Notes: generated by a model not told the origin, from the letters alone. Positions 16,548 to 25,118 are shown, counted from the first letter of the stretch. The stretch is 64,000 nt of DNA from Rhizobium sp. P32RR-XVIII (GCF_012641395.1 NZ_JABAIH010000003.1:434001-498000); one strand, 5' to 3'. A program made the numbers and translations.

Positions 16548-16572
16548 GGAACAACTATCTTTCAAAGGGGTT
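16548..16572 (+). promoter_or_regulatory. EcfG/RpoE2-type promoter upstream of the DUF883-like gene
   Basis: GGAAC at 16548-16552, 17 bases, GTT. The next start codon is 118 bases downstream (16690), a longer leader than at the other sites. Confidence 0.5.
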
Positions 16573-16689
16573 TCAACCAACGCGATGCCGGGTGATTTCG
16601 TCCGTGTGAGTGGTTTCGGCATCGCGGTTTGGATTGAAGTGTGTTGCGACAGAACCGCGACACTTGCAGGAATGCAAGGGGAGAACGAA

Positions 16690-17115
16690 ATGGGACACGG
16701 ACCTGAAACGTGGACGCAGCGTTCGTCGGCGGAGGAAGCAGCAAGCTCCGGTCTAGTCGGCGAGGCTGTCTTCGGAGTCGAGGAAACGGGCGCAAACGAC
16801 TTCGAGACCGCTCGTCGTGCGGCTGCTCAATCGCGGAAGCATCTGAGGGTGGAAGTCGCGCTTCTGCGACAGCGGGTAGCAGACTTGCGGCGGCACGCCA
16901 GTGCGGCGGCTCAAGCGTCCCACAACGCCGTCCGGGCAGAAGCCAAATGGATCGATGACAGTGCACATGCGCAGCTAGGCCAATATCCTTGGCTGAAGCT
17001 CTTTGGCGCGATGGCGGTGACGTCGATCGTTGCCCGGATGCTTCGCCACGCTTCGCTGAGCGGGATCGCCACCGCTGCAGTTGCCCTGATCGCGTCCCAA
17101 CGCAGAAGCAGATAG
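16690..17115 (+). CDS. Small membrane-anchored coiled-coil protein (ElaB/DUF883-like architecture)
   Basis: The 141-residue protein has an N-terminal polar half, a central helix rich in Ala/Arg/Gln (RKHLRVEVALLRQRVADLRR), and one C-terminal membrane segment with glycine/alanine (GAMAVTSIVARML to AAVALIAS). This order resembles ElaB/YqjD/DUF883 proteins that anchor ribosomes or tolerate stress, but I see no decisive motif. The ATG at 16690 follows AAGGGGAG. It is probably read with the next gene, 21 bases downstream. Confidence 0.62.
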   Translation: MGHGPETWTQRSSAEEAASSGLVGEAVFGVEETGANDFETARRAAAQSRKHLRVEVALLRQRVADLRRHASAAAQASHNAVRAEAKWIDDSAHAQLGQYPWLKLFGAMAVTSIVARMLRHASLSGIATAAVALIASQRRSR

Positions 17116-17136
17116 ATCTGGGAAGGAGAGCAGTTC

Positions 17137-17520
17137 ATGCCAGTGCGCAAGGGGAAAACCGGCGAGACCGCTGCGATAGGAGCGCGGATCATCGACAAGC
17201 ACAAGAAGGTTGTCAGCGCTCCGCAGCCTGAAAGCGACTCGGAGGCGGACATAGGCGCTCTTCGCAAGGAAATCGACAGCTTGAAGGCTAAGGTTGCCGA
17301 AGTTGCAAAGAAGGTGAGAAGCCGGGCGGCCGAAATTCCACAGCAAACTGAAGCCACAGTTAGACTCCGTCCCGTACTGGCGCTTCTGATAGCGGCCGCG
17401 GCCGCAACGGCAGTCGCCCTTCTTGTCAGTCGGGCAACAGCCGTACCTCGCCGCAGCCGCTATCGCCGTTTGGTCGATGAGATGCAGGAGAGATTGGCCG
17501 ATCTGCGTATGCTTCGATAG
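17137..17520 (+). CDS. Small coiled-coil membrane protein of unknown function
   Basis: The 127-residue protein has a basic N-terminus, a coiled coil at about residues 40-65 (IGALRKEIDSLKAKVAEVAK), one hydrophobic membrane segment at about 80-98 (VLALLIAAAAATAVALLV), and a basic C-terminal helix. GGAAGGAG precedes the ATG. It follows a protein of similar layout on the same strand, so the two may act together at the membrane. No family is recognised. Confidence 0.6.
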   Translation: MPVRKGKTGETAAIGARIIDKHKKVVSAPQPESDSEADIGALRKEIDSLKAKVAEVAKKVRSRAAEIPQQTEATVRLRPVLALLIAAAAATAVALLVSRATAVPRRSRYRRLVDEMQERLADLRMLR

Positions 17521-17755
17521 AGGGAGCGGTCTGTCGCGACCATCACCGTCTAGGTCGCTGAAGATCTCTGTGCCTCGTAGCGAAGGGAGGGCGCGTTCGC
17601 TCGCAAACGGAATAATTCTTGGGCTTGCACTGGTCGCACTCGCCGCAGAAGATCGTGAAGGGCACGATTGTTGAAGGACGGGACGGCCGTCTTGAATTTC
17701 GGGCCGCCGTTTGCCACTTTTCCGGCGATTTAAGACCTCCAGGAGACCATGACAC

Positions 17756-19648
17756 ATGACGACGTCCACCGCAGAAAAGCCAGCTGAGAGCCACGTCTTT
17801 GAGGCCGACGTCGCCCGCCTTCTGCACATGATGGTTCATTCCGTCTATTCGGATAAGGACGTCTTTCTGCGCGAACTGATCTCAAACGCCGCCGACGCCT
17901 GCGAGAAGCTGCGTTACGAGGCGATTGCAAATCCGGCACTTCTTGCCGGCGATACCGACAGCAGGATTACGATCTCGCTCGATGAGGAAGGCCGTAAGTT
18001 CACTGTCGAAGACAACGGCATCGGCATGAGCCGCGACGAGCTGATCGAAGCACTCGGCACCATCGCTCGGTCCGGGACCCGCGCCTTCATGGAGCGCATC
18101 GAAGCTGACAAGGCTGGCGAAGGGACTCAGCTGATCGGGCAGTTCGGCGTGGGTTTTTATTCCTGCTTCATGGTGGCCGATCGCGTCGACGTCGTCTCCC
18201 GTCGCGCTAGCGCAGATGAGGCCTGGCTCTGGTCCTCCGAAGGCAAGGGGAATTATCGGATCGCTCCCGTGGATGCGGTTGACGCTCCCGCGCGGGGGAC
18301 TCGCATCACCCTGCATCTGATGGAGGAGGCCAAGAGCTATACGTCCCGCTGGAGCGTCGAGCGCATCGTCAAGGAGCAGTCCGGTCATGTGCCGGTGCCC
18401 ATCAGCATCGTCGTGAAGCCGGGTGACGAGCCGGCGCAACTGACCGACGGGACAGCCCTCTGGGCAAAGTCAAAAACCGATATCACGCCCGAGGAGTATA
18501 CGGACTTCTATCGTGGCGTCTCCGGTCAATACGATGAACCAGCGCTTAACGTGCATTTTCGCGCCGAAGGCAGGCACGAATATACTGCACTTGCTTTCGT
18601 TCCCGGCTCCCCGCCCTTCGATCTCTTCGATCCCGACCGCAAGGGCCGGATGAAGCTCTACGTCAAACGCGTCTTTATCACCGATGAGGCCGAGCTTCTG
18701 CCACGATATCTCCGCTTCGTCCGCGGCTTGGTCGATAGCGCCGATTTGCCGCTCAACGTCTCTCGCGAAATGATCCAGGAAAGCCCCATCCTGTCGGCCA
18801 TCCGAAAGGGCGTGACGAGCAGGGTCATCACCGCCATGGAAAAGCTTGCCGAAAGCGATGGCGACGCGTTCATCAAGCTCTGGGAAGCCTTTGGCAGTGT
18901 CATCAAGGAAGGCATCTACGAGGATTACGAACGGCGTGCGCAGCTGATGGCGCTCTCGCGCTTCCGCACCACCGCATCCGGCGAGGGTTATCGGTCGCTT
19001 GCGGATTATGTGAAGAATGCCAAGGAAGGCCAGACCGCTATCTATTATTTGACGGGCAGCAGCCCTGAGCAGCTGAAGGCATCGCCTCAGCTCGAAGGCT
19101 TCAGGGCTCGTGGTATCGAAGTTTTGCTCCTGACGGATTCCGTCGACAGCTTTTGGGTTACGAACGCGCCGGAGTTCGAGGGGAAGGCCTTCAAGTCGAT
19201 TACGCAAGGCTCTGCCGATCTCGCGCAATTCAAGAAGGTCGATGGACAAGCGGCTGCGAGCGAGGAAACGCCGTCCGACATCAGGGGCTTCATCGCCTTT
19301 GCCAAGGATAAGCTGGGGCAGGAGATTTCCGATGTTCGCGCATCGGATCGCTTGACGGAAAGTGCTGTCTGTCTGGTCGCCTCCGAGCAGGGTTACGACC
19401 GCCAGCTTGAGAAAATCCTCCAGGGCGCTGGCCGATTGCAGTCCGCTGCGAAGCCGATTCTGGAAATCAATCCTGATCATCCAATGATCAAAGCTCTCGC
19501 GGCGAACACGATCGATTCATCTCTTCGCGAAGATGCGGCCTTTCTCCTGCTCGACCAGGCACGCGTACTGGACGGCGATAAACCGATCGATCCTCGCGCT
19601 TTTGCCGAGCGGCTGGCGCGGCTGATGGAAAGGGCGCTCCCGCAGTAA
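17756..19648 (+). CDS. htpG: Molecular chaperone HtpG (Hsp90)
   Basis: The 630-residue protein is a full-length bacterial Hsp90. The GHKL ATPase domain (1-230) has ELISNAADACEKLRYEA, DNGIGMSRDEL and GQFGVGFYSCFM. The middle domain (about 240-500) has LPLNVSREMIQES with the catalytic arginine, and a C-terminal dimerisation domain follows. It remodels unfolded clients with ATP in the cytoplasm and supports heat and oxidative tolerance. CAGGAGACC is upstream. No EcfG-type site or clear sigma-32 promoter was found in the 235 bases before it. Confidence 0.97.
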   Translation: MTTSTAEKPAESHVFEADVARLLHMMVHSVYSDKDVFLRELISNAADACEKLRYEAIANPALLAGDTDSRITISLDEEGRKFTVEDNGIGMSRDELIEALGTIARSGTRAFMERIEADKAGEGTQLIGQFGVGFYSCFMVADRVDVVSRRASADEAWLWSSEGKGNYRIAPVDAVDAPARGTRITLHLMEEAKSYTSRWSVERIVKEQSGHVPVPISIVVKPGDEPAQLTDGTALWAKSKTDITPEEYTDFYRGVSGQYDEPALNVHFRAEGRHEYTALAFVPGSPPFDLFDPDRKGRMKLYVKRVFITDEAELLPRYLRFVRGLVDSADLPLNVSREMIQESPILSAIRKGVTSRVITAMEKLAESDGDAFIKLWEAFGSVIKEGIYEDYERRAQLMALSRFRTTASGEGYRSLADYVKNAKEGQTAIYYLTGSSPEQLKASPQLEGFRARGIEVLLLTDSVDSFWVTNAPEFEGKAFKSITQGSADLAQFKKVDGQAAASEETPSDIRGFIAFAKDKLGQEISDVRASDRLTESAVCLVASEQGYDRQLEKILQGAGRLQSAAKPILEINPDHPMIKALAANTIDSSLREDAAFLLLDQARVLDGDKPIDPRAFAERLARLMERALPQ

Positions 19649-19718
19649 AGGACGCGCTGAACCTCCGGCAGAGGATGGGGCGCCATAAGGCTCGCGGCAA
19701 ATGTCGGCATTCAGCGGC

Positions 19719-20695
19719 TTAAACAGTGTTCGCGGACGGCTGCCGGTGAACGTACTTCGCGATCAGGGACGCGCTGCGTTTGCTGTCGAAGCTGCCGACG
19801 ACGCGCGCTCTCGCCGAGTTTGCAAGCTTTGAGGCCAAATTCACGTCCCGTGCAATCCGTTCGATGGCGTCGGCCATGGCTGGTGATAGCCGCCGCCTCC
19901 ACGCTCGTCTTCGCCCGCGATCTCGAGACGGGCGTCGAAGCCGCGCGCGCGCAGTTCGGCGATCGCGCGGATAAGATCGCTGTGGCCCTTGCACGGATTG
20001 AGCCGGCCGCATGAGAACACGCGCAACGGACTGTCTCCCGAAAATGCACGATAGGGGGCGGAGCGCACGAATCGTTCCGCTTCTACGCCCATCGGTGCGA
20101 TCTCCAGGGTAGGCGGCAGGCTACCTGCGAGCTCTTGCCGAACTTCCCCAAGTAGGCGTTCGGTGATGACCACGGCAAACGCAGCGTGGCGCCACTTTTC
20201 GCGCTGGTTGGGGCCGTAGTCGCTAAGCGAGCCGTGCAGTGTGATGCTGTACGAAGGTCCGCCCAGGAGGTGCGCGAACATCGCGATGTGCGCCGAGTCG
20301 GCACAGGAGTGGACATGTACGTGCGAAATGCCGCGGTCGTGTGCGCCGCGCTTGAGCCGCGCCCCCATGGCCGCGAGCGCCATCAGGCGGGCCTTGCCCA
20401 TGAGTCCGAGCCCATCCGCGCGCGCGATGGAAGCGGCGGCGCGGGCAAGCCTGACGGGTCCGGCTGCCACAAGCGCGGCGATTGCCGATGCGATGTCCGG
20501 AATGCCGCGCGGTGTGAGATATGTCGTACACTCCGCGGCCTCTTTCGCCCAGCTATGCGACATGAGGGCCGCCGGCGGCAGGCGGGTGGAGATGGTTTCG
20601 GTATCGATCCCAAATTCGCGCAGCGCGTCGAGTTCGCGCCGGAAGAAGATATGTGTCTGCGCGGGAAACTCCGGAATCAACACGCCGATTTTCAT
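19719..20695 (-). pseudogene. GT4-type glycosyltransferase with central deletion and frameshift
   Basis: The first 265 codons encode a normal GT-B glycosyltransferase N-terminus (MKIGVLIPEFPAQTHIFFRR; SHVHVHSCADSAH; SYSITLHGSL; FSCGRLNPCKG), reaching the nucleotide-binding GEDERGGGGYH. Then the frame is lost. A different frame supplies the usual C-terminal helix DAIERIARDVNLASKL followed by SFDSKRSASLIAKY. The roughly 90-100 residues between them, including the donor-binding E-x7-E helix, are missing. A deletion with a frame change is the simplest reading. The product cannot be active. The start has GAGCGGA upstream. Confidence 0.75.
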
Positions 20696-20972
20696 CGTCC
20701 GCTCTTAATCCTAGAAATATTTGGACAAGGAGATGCGACGCATCTTTACCCGGTTTTCGATTTTTGCACAGAGATCGATCGGAAAAAATGCTTTTAACGC
20801 ATCGCGCGTTCTTTATAATAGTGAGAGAAACTATAGTAACACGGAATCTGTAGCTGGAGCGATAAGACTTACTCCAGTTTATATCGGGCGGCTCGCGCAG
20901 TTGTTTTTGGGAATGGCCCTGCCTCAGAAAGGACTGTCGAACCTTCGGCACCATCGACAGGTCGGCGAAGAC
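20696..20972. other. Intergenic region, AT-rich, no gene
   Basis: This stretch between the broken glycosyltransferase and the Crp/Fnr gene is clearly AT-richer than its surroundings. It contains a perfect TATAAT at 20814-20819, but no good -35 hexamer at 16-18 bases on the plus strand. No protein-like reading is seen. Confidence 0.4.
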
Positions 20973-20997
20973 GGAACTTTCCGGTTTTCTTGCAGTT
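20973..20997 (+). promoter_or_regulatory. EcfG/RpoE2-type promoter for the Crp/Fnr regulator
   Basis: GGAAC at 20973-20977, 17 bases, GTT, 54 bases before the start codon of the regulator. Confidence 0.6.
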
Positions 20998-21050
20998 CAA
21001 TCCTGCGGGAGGGAGTTGTTTTACTGTTCAGTCTCAGGGAGGGGAAGGCG

Positions 21051-21743
21051 ATGTTCAACAAGATCCTCAGTCTTCTCGAGATGAAGGACCGCGAACCGTT
21101 GCTGGCAAAGCTGGAGCCCGTCGATCTGCCACGCCTTTTCACCCTTTCCGAGCCCAACCAACCTCAAGAATACACCTTCTTTCTGGAAGCGGGCATCGGC
21201 TCGATCATCAGTATGTCTCCTTCGGGGCAAACCGCCGAAGTCGGGATTTTCGGCGCCGAGGGAATGTCACCGCCCAATAGTCTTTTTGAGGATAACCAGG
21301 CACCCTTCAAGGTATTCATGCAAATCGCAGGATATGGCCACAGGATCAGAAATGATGACCTGTTCGAGGCTCTTAAACAGAGCCATTCCATGCGCAAGCT
21401 TTTGAGCCGTTATGCGCAAGCTTTGTTCGTGCAAACCGCCTACACAGCTCTTTCGAACGCGACGCATCGGATCGATGAGCGCCTCGCGCGATGGATACTG
21501 ATGGTGCATGACCGCACGGTGGGGGATCGTCTTCTGCTTACTCATGATTTTCTGGCGGAGATGCTTAATGTCCGGCGCCCGAGCGTTACGACAGCGCTCC
21601 ACATGCTGGAGGGTTACCGCTTCATCGTCGCTGAAAGAGGGCTGGTTACAGTCCGCGACCGGGCCGGTCTGGAGGCGTTTGCCGGAGACGCCTATGGCGC
21701 TCCGGAGCGGGAATTCAAGCGGCTCATCGGGGCAATGCGCTAG
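21051..21743 (+). CDS. Crp/Fnr family transcriptional regulator
   Basis: The 230-residue protein has a cyclic-nucleotide-binding-like beta-roll (about 20-120) and a C-terminal winged helix-turn-helix (LTHDFLAEMLNVRRPSVTTA, about 170-190). It lacks the N-terminal cysteines of FNR, so it should not sense oxygen through an iron-sulfur cluster; the ligand is unknown. GGGAGGGGAAGG precedes the ATG at 21051; the longer frame crosses the EcfG-type promoter and is unlikely. Stress-sigma control suggests that it passes the general stress signal to a second layer of genes. Confidence 0.85.
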   Translation: MFNKILSLLEMKDREPLLAKLEPVDLPRLFTLSEPNQPQEYTFFLEAGIGSIISMSPSGQTAEVGIFGAEGMSPPNSLFEDNQAPFKVFMQIAGYGHRIRNDDLFEALKQSHSMRKLLSRYAQALFVQTAYTALSNATHRIDERLARWILMVHDRTVGDRLLLTHDFLAEMLNVRRPSVTTALHMLEGYRFIVAERGLVTVRDRAGLEAFAGDAYGAPEREFKRLIGAMR

Positions 21744-21783
21744 CAGAACTTAGGGCGGAATCGGCTTTCTAGCAGGTAACTTT

Positions 21784-21808
21784 GGAACCTGTTTTGCACT
21801 TCGAAGTT
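21784..21808 (+). promoter_or_regulatory. EcfG/RpoE2-type promoter for the 50-residue Ser/Lys/Gly-rich protein
   Basis: GGAAC at 21784-21788, 17 bases, GTT, 46 bases before the start codon. Confidence 0.6.
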
Positions 21809-21853
21809 CATAGACCGAGGCTAGTTCGGTCTCGTCTATGGAGGAACCATTCA

Positions 21854-22006
21854 ATGGCAGGACAAAGTGGCACACACGAGAGCGGCGGCAAGTCGGGCGG
21901 CAGCAAGAGCGCCTCAGGCTCAAAGTCGTCGACATCCGGAAAGCAGGCTAGCTCTCGCGAGCAGCAGTCAAAATCGGGACAGCAAAGCGACAAAAAATCC
22001 AAGTAG
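21854..22006 (+). CDS. Small Ser/Gly/Lys/Gln-rich low-complexity protein (50 aa)
   Basis: The 50-residue product is almost wholly Ser, Gly, Lys and Gln (MAGQSGTHESGGKSGGSK...), so it is probably intrinsically disordered. GGAGGAA lies eight bases before the ATG and an EcfG-type promoter is 46 bases upstream, both supporting a real gene. The composition resembles KGG/stress-induced hydrophilin-like proteins linked with desiccation, but there is no recognised domain. Confidence 0.6.
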   Translation: MAGQSGTHESGGKSGGSKSASGSKSSTSGKQASSREQQSKSGQQSDKKSK

Positions 22007-22199
22007 ACAGCAGATGCCCGCCGGACCTCACGGGGCCGGCGGCTATTTGGCGAACAAGCACGCTATCGCCTCTCACACTCTTTGACTGCTCAGCGACCCC
22101 TTTCGTCTTCATCGCGTCTGACACCTTTTTTACCTTCGGGTCGTTCAGGTTTTCGTCGGTTGCATCTTTAGCCCTCTCAGCATCATCTTTCGCCGGCAA
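21948..22199 (-). other. Open frame with coding-like composition, possible gene remnant
   Basis: The minus-strand frame reads PAKDDAERAKDATDENLN, then KVKKVSDAMKTKGVAEQSKS. This is a soluble charged-helix composition unlike a random shadow frame. There is no ATG (only TTG) and no Shine-Dalgarno, and its 3' part lies over the 50-residue protein gene. It may be a decayed fragment of a longer gene, since the frame stays open upstream. No function is assigned. Confidence 0.25.
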
Positions 22200-22207
22200 G
22201 TACCCTG

Positions 22208-22465
22208 ATGGCCTGCTGCCCTGGGGACCTTCCCAGCGAGGGCTCTGTTCCGTTGTGCCAAGTTTCCCATCTTTTCTGGGTCGCGGCGCGCGGCATCATG
22301 ATCGTCACGCCAGTAAACTGGTATCAGCCTTCCTCACCCGTCAAACTTATGATGGACCGGCTTGTCTGCGCCGACGGTGGCAGCCCAGATCCAACGCGCA
22401 CGCAGGGCAAGGATGCAGCAAGTATCACGATGCATTCCCGCATGTGCGGGAAGGAACTGCCTTGA
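22208..22465 (+). pseudogene. Remnant of a flavodoxin-fold NAD(P)H oxidoreductase
   Basis: Codons from about 22289 to 22417 read RGIMIVTPVNWYQPSSP followed by KLMMDRLVCADGGSPDPT. From memory this matches the central part of flavodoxin-fold NAD(P)H/FMN reductases of about 200 residues. The N-terminal FMN-phosphate loop and the whole C-terminal half are absent, and the flanking codons do not continue the family. It is a truncated, non-functional fragment. The EcfG-type promoter of the next gene begins at its 3' end. Confidence 0.5.
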
Positions 22466-22477
22466 AGCCGTCACGTT
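22453..22477 (+). promoter_or_regulatory. EcfG/RpoE2-type promoter for the DUF1206 gene
   Basis: GGAAC at 22453-22457, 17 bases, GTT (in CGTT), 29 bases before the DUF1206 start. This is one of the closest matches to the full consensus GGAAC-N16-CGTT. Confidence 0.65.
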
Positions 22478-22505
22478 TCATCATTGGCTTCAAGGGGAAG
22501 ACGTT

Positions 22506-23318
22506 ATGGATACCAGATCGAAACTCGAATGGCTGGCACGCTGCGGCTACGCGGCGCGTGGGATTGTGTTTTTACTGATCGCGGGACTGGCGCTGCTATC
22601 AAGTTTTGGCGGCGGCGCACCGGATTCGAAATCAGCTCTCCAAGTCGTGCTCAGCCAGCCGCTCGGCAAGGTGTGGTTGGGGTTGATTGCGGTCGGCCTG
22701 CTCGGTTTCGTCTTCTGGCGTCTCGCGCAATCGGTCGCTAATGCCGACAATCACGAGCACTCGGCAAAGGGCTACGTCATCCGCGCCGCGTTGTTCGCAA
22801 GCGGGCTGACCTACCTCGGTCTGACAGCCTATGCCGCCAGTCACTCATTGGGGCTTGGGGTGGGCGAGGGCTCTGGAGGCGCAAGCTGGACAGCATGGCT
22901 CATGGCACAGCCTTTCGGGCGGTATCTCGTCGGTGTGGCAGGCCTCGTGATCGTCATAGGCGGCGGCGTAACGATTTTCAAAGGGCTGACTCGACGCTTC
23001 AGAAGGTATCTTCGGCTCGATGGGAACATAAAGAGCGCCGCGACGCTGATCTCAGTCTACGGGCTTGCGGCACGCGGCCTGATCTTTATCATCATCGGCG
23101 GCTTGCTCGTCTATGCAGCCTCCGCCGTTGACCCTGGGCAGGCGGGTAGCATGCGCGATGCGCTGGCATGGATCCGCAAGCTGCCTTTCGGAGCAGTCCT
23201 CTACACGCTTGTTGCGCTCGGTTTGGCCGCTTTCGGCGCATATAACCTTATCGAGGCGCGCTGCCGGATCGTTCACGCCCCGTCCCTTGAGCAGGCAAAA
23301 CAGGCCCTACCGATATGA
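22506..23318 (+). CDS. DUF1206 membrane protein
   Basis: The 270-residue inner-membrane protein has six predicted membrane helices arranged as three repeats of the DUF1206 unit, each opening with a motif like LARCGYAARGIVFLLIAG (residue 10), VIRAALFASGLTYLGL (about 95) and VYGLAARGLIFIIIGG (about 185). The function is unknown; the family is common in stress and osmotic regulons. The ATG at 22506 follows AAGGGGAAGA, and an EcfG-type promoter lies 29 bases upstream. Confidence 0.88.
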   Translation: MDTRSKLEWLARCGYAARGIVFLLIAGLALLSSFGGGAPDSKSALQVVLSQPLGKVWLGLIAVGLLGFVFWRLAQSVANADNHEHSAKGYVIRAALFASGLTYLGLTAYAASHSLGLGVGEGSGGASWTAWLMAQPFGRYLVGVAGLVIVIGGGVTIFKGLTRRFRRYLRLDGNIKSAATLISVYGLAARGLIFIIIGGLLVYAASAVDPGQAGSMRDALAWIRKLPFGAVLYTLVALGLAAFGAYNLIEARCRIVHAPSLEQAKQALPI

Positions 23319-23515
23319 ACGCGACAAATGGCCGAAGCCACGGCAGCGGGTTTGGCCGACGCCCGGATGCTGATGATCTGCGACGATTGCGACGCGATGC
23401 TCAGGTCCCCTAGGTTCGACGAAGTTCATCTGGTTTTTCTTAAATTCGCAACACTGCATATATGCAGCTGCGCCGGATCATGGCATCTTCGCTTCGATGA
23501 GAAGCGGAGTTCCGC

Positions 23516-23851
23516 ATGACTATTGAAAGGCGCCGGGCGGCTGCAGCGAAAGCCTTTGAACGTGCCCGGAGACTGGGGCTTGAAATCGATCCTGACCCGG
23601 CCTTTGCCGCCTTGATCCAATCCTGGATCAATGGCGAACTGACAATGCCGGAGGCACGGGAGCGATACCTCGCCTCGCTCAAAGATCGCACCCAGCGTGC
23701 AACGGGAGGGCTTTTGGGGTCGGCGCTTCCAGAAATAGCAGAAAACGAGACAACGGCAGCCATCGACGACAGCGCACCGCCGAGCGCCGAGGCAGGTCAG
23801 CCGCCGGTTTTAAAGCGACGACGACGCCGAACGCGGGCGAAGTCTTCATAG
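23516..23851 (+). CDS. Small protein with VbhA-like antitoxin pattern (uncertain)
   Basis: The 111-residue protein has an N-terminal helical part with GLEIDPDPAFAALIQSWING followed by ELTMPEARERYLA. The spacing resembles the VbhA-type antitoxin helix that blocks Fic toxins (L/I-x-P, W-x-x-GE, then a Y-containing helix). No Fic toxin gene is next to it. The C-terminal 50 residues are disordered and end in a basic KRRRRRTRAK patch. GGAG precedes the ATG. It may be an orphan antitoxin or an unrelated small regulator. Confidence 0.5.
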   Translation: MTIERRRAAAAKAFERARRLGLEIDPDPAFAALIQSWINGELTMPEARERYLASLKDRTQRATGGLLGSALPEIAENETTAAIDDSAPPSAEAGQPPVLKRRRRRTRAKSS

Positions 23852-24006
23852 AAGGTTCTCCCCGCAGTCGTCCCGACTTCATCCTTACCTACTGAGATTG
23901 GCGCCGCAAACAGCTGCGGCACCGGCACAATAAAATCTACGGGCTGCGGCTTTTCTTCCGGCCAAATCACGCTACCTCGATCAGACGAGAGCGGCAGGAG
24001 GAAACT

Positions 24007-24315
24007 ATGGGTGACAATCGAGAGGCACAGATACGTCGACGCGCTTACGAGATCTGGGAGCAGGAGGGGCGCCCGCACGGAAAGGATTTGTCCCACTGGA
24101 TAAAGGCGTTCGAAGAGATCGAACGCACAACGGAAAAGGCTGAGAAGCAAGCGAGCAAATCTGGCGGACGAGCAAAGAGCGCTCGCGCGAGCGGCGCCAC
24201 CCGCCCGGCAAGCACGGCATCCAAGCAGCGTTCGGACACGGCCACCAACGCCAAGGAGCCGCGAAAAACGCCGATGAAGCGCGGAAAGGGCAACGGCCAA
24301 AATGCGCCATCTTGA
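24007..24315 (+). CDS. DUF2934 domain protein (second copy)
   Basis: The 102-residue protein starts with the DUF2934 signature IRRRAYEIWEQEGRPHGKDL followed by SHWIKAFEEIE, then a long Lys/Ala/Ser/Arg-rich tail. It shares this layout with the protein at 11300-11593 but differs in the tail. GCAGGAGG precedes the ATG. It overlaps the next gene by 14 bases, so the two are likely translated together. No EcfG-type site was seen upstream. Confidence 0.85.
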   Translation: MGDNREAQIRRRAYEIWEQEGRPHGKDLSHWIKAFEEIERTTEKAEKQASKSGGRAKSARASGATRPASTASKQRSDTATNAKEPRKTPMKRGKGNGQNAPS

Positions 24316-24721
24316 CCAGGCTATTGCGATCGCCGCCGAAGCGCACGACGGGCAGAGCGACAAAATCGGCAATCCGTTTTTCGACCATACCCGCCGTGTA
24401 GCGGAGACCGTAAGCGGAGACGACGAAAAGACCGTCGCTTACCTTCATGATGTTGTCGAGAAGGGTCGCGGCTGGACACTTGACCGCCTCAAGCAGGATG
24501 GCCTTCCCGGCGCAATCCTCTCCGCCGTCGACGCCCTGACCCGGCGGCCGGATGAGGACTACGAGGATTTTGTCCGGCGAGCGATTTCCAACCCATTGGC
24601 GAGACCGGTCAAGCGCGCCGATCTTGAAGATAATCGGTGGCAGTGCGAGCAGATCGGTCGCGACGCCAGCAAATACCAACGCGGGCTCGATATTCTGGAT
24701 AGCCGCGAAGGCGCTGATTGA
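24302..24721 (+). CDS. HD-domain phosphohydrolase of the small (p)ppGpp hydrolase (MESH1-like) type
   Basis: The 139-residue protein carries the HD signature of SpoT/MESH1 hydrolases: AIAIAAEAHDGQSDKIGNPF with FDHTRRVAE (first His), VAYLHDVVEKG (His-Asp), then NPLARPVKRADLEDN. These residues bind Mn2+ and hydrolyse the 3'-pyrophosphate of alarmones. It lacks synthetase, TGS and ACT domains, so it is a single-domain hydrolase. ppGpp or another nucleotide could be the substrate. It overlaps the DUF2934 gene by 14 bases. Confidence 0.8.
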   Translation: MRHLDQAIAIAAEAHDGQSDKIGNPFFDHTRRVAETVSGDDEKTVAYLHDVVEKGRGWTLDRLKQDGLPGAILSAVDALTRRPDEDYEDFVRRAISNPLARPVKRADLEDNRWQCEQIGRDASKYQRGLDILDSREGAD

Positions 24722-24935
24722 GGGCCGGGCCAGTCACCGGATATGATGGGCCGGCGGGGCAAGATATGGTTTGCCGGGAGGTCTCAGCCCACCGAACGAC
24801 AATGCGCCTGGACACCTTGAAATATAGGAATTCAGTCCTCATTTAGAGGCCATCGCCCAAGCTTTGCGACCTTCGCCGCTCCGTCTCTTTGCGCCGGGTC
24901 GTAGGAGCTATGTCCAAGCGTGGAATGTGAGCATC

Positions 24936-25118
24936 ATGGTAAGTAGAATCAGGAGAACGCCAACCGTCCAGCAGCGTATCGAGGCGTTCGAACACACCAA
25001 CAAAATCGCTGTTGAAGCCGCCGAAGAAGAACGGCGCAGGCGCGAGGAGAAAACCGCGCGACTACGCGCCGCGCGTATTGCGCAGGCGGCCAACGATCGT
25101 ACAAAGAGTGAAGCGTAA
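24936..25118 (+). CDS. Small charged helical protein (60 aa)
   Basis: The 60-residue protein is almost entirely one charged helix (RIEAFEHTNKIAVEAAEEER, then RRREEKTARLRAARIAQAA), probably a coiled coil. The start at 24936 has only a weak GTGAGC before it. No known domain was recognised. Biased codon positions and coherent heptads argue for a real gene, but support is moderate. Confidence 0.45.
   Translation: MVSRIRRTPTVQQRIEAFEHTNKIAVEAAEEERRRREEKTARLRAARIAQAANDRTKSEA

Noticed and set aside
18581..18603. GGAAC-N18-TT inside htpG on the minus strand
   Set aside because: It is within a coding region, lacks the G of the GTT -10, and faces no gene start; it is taken as a chance match.
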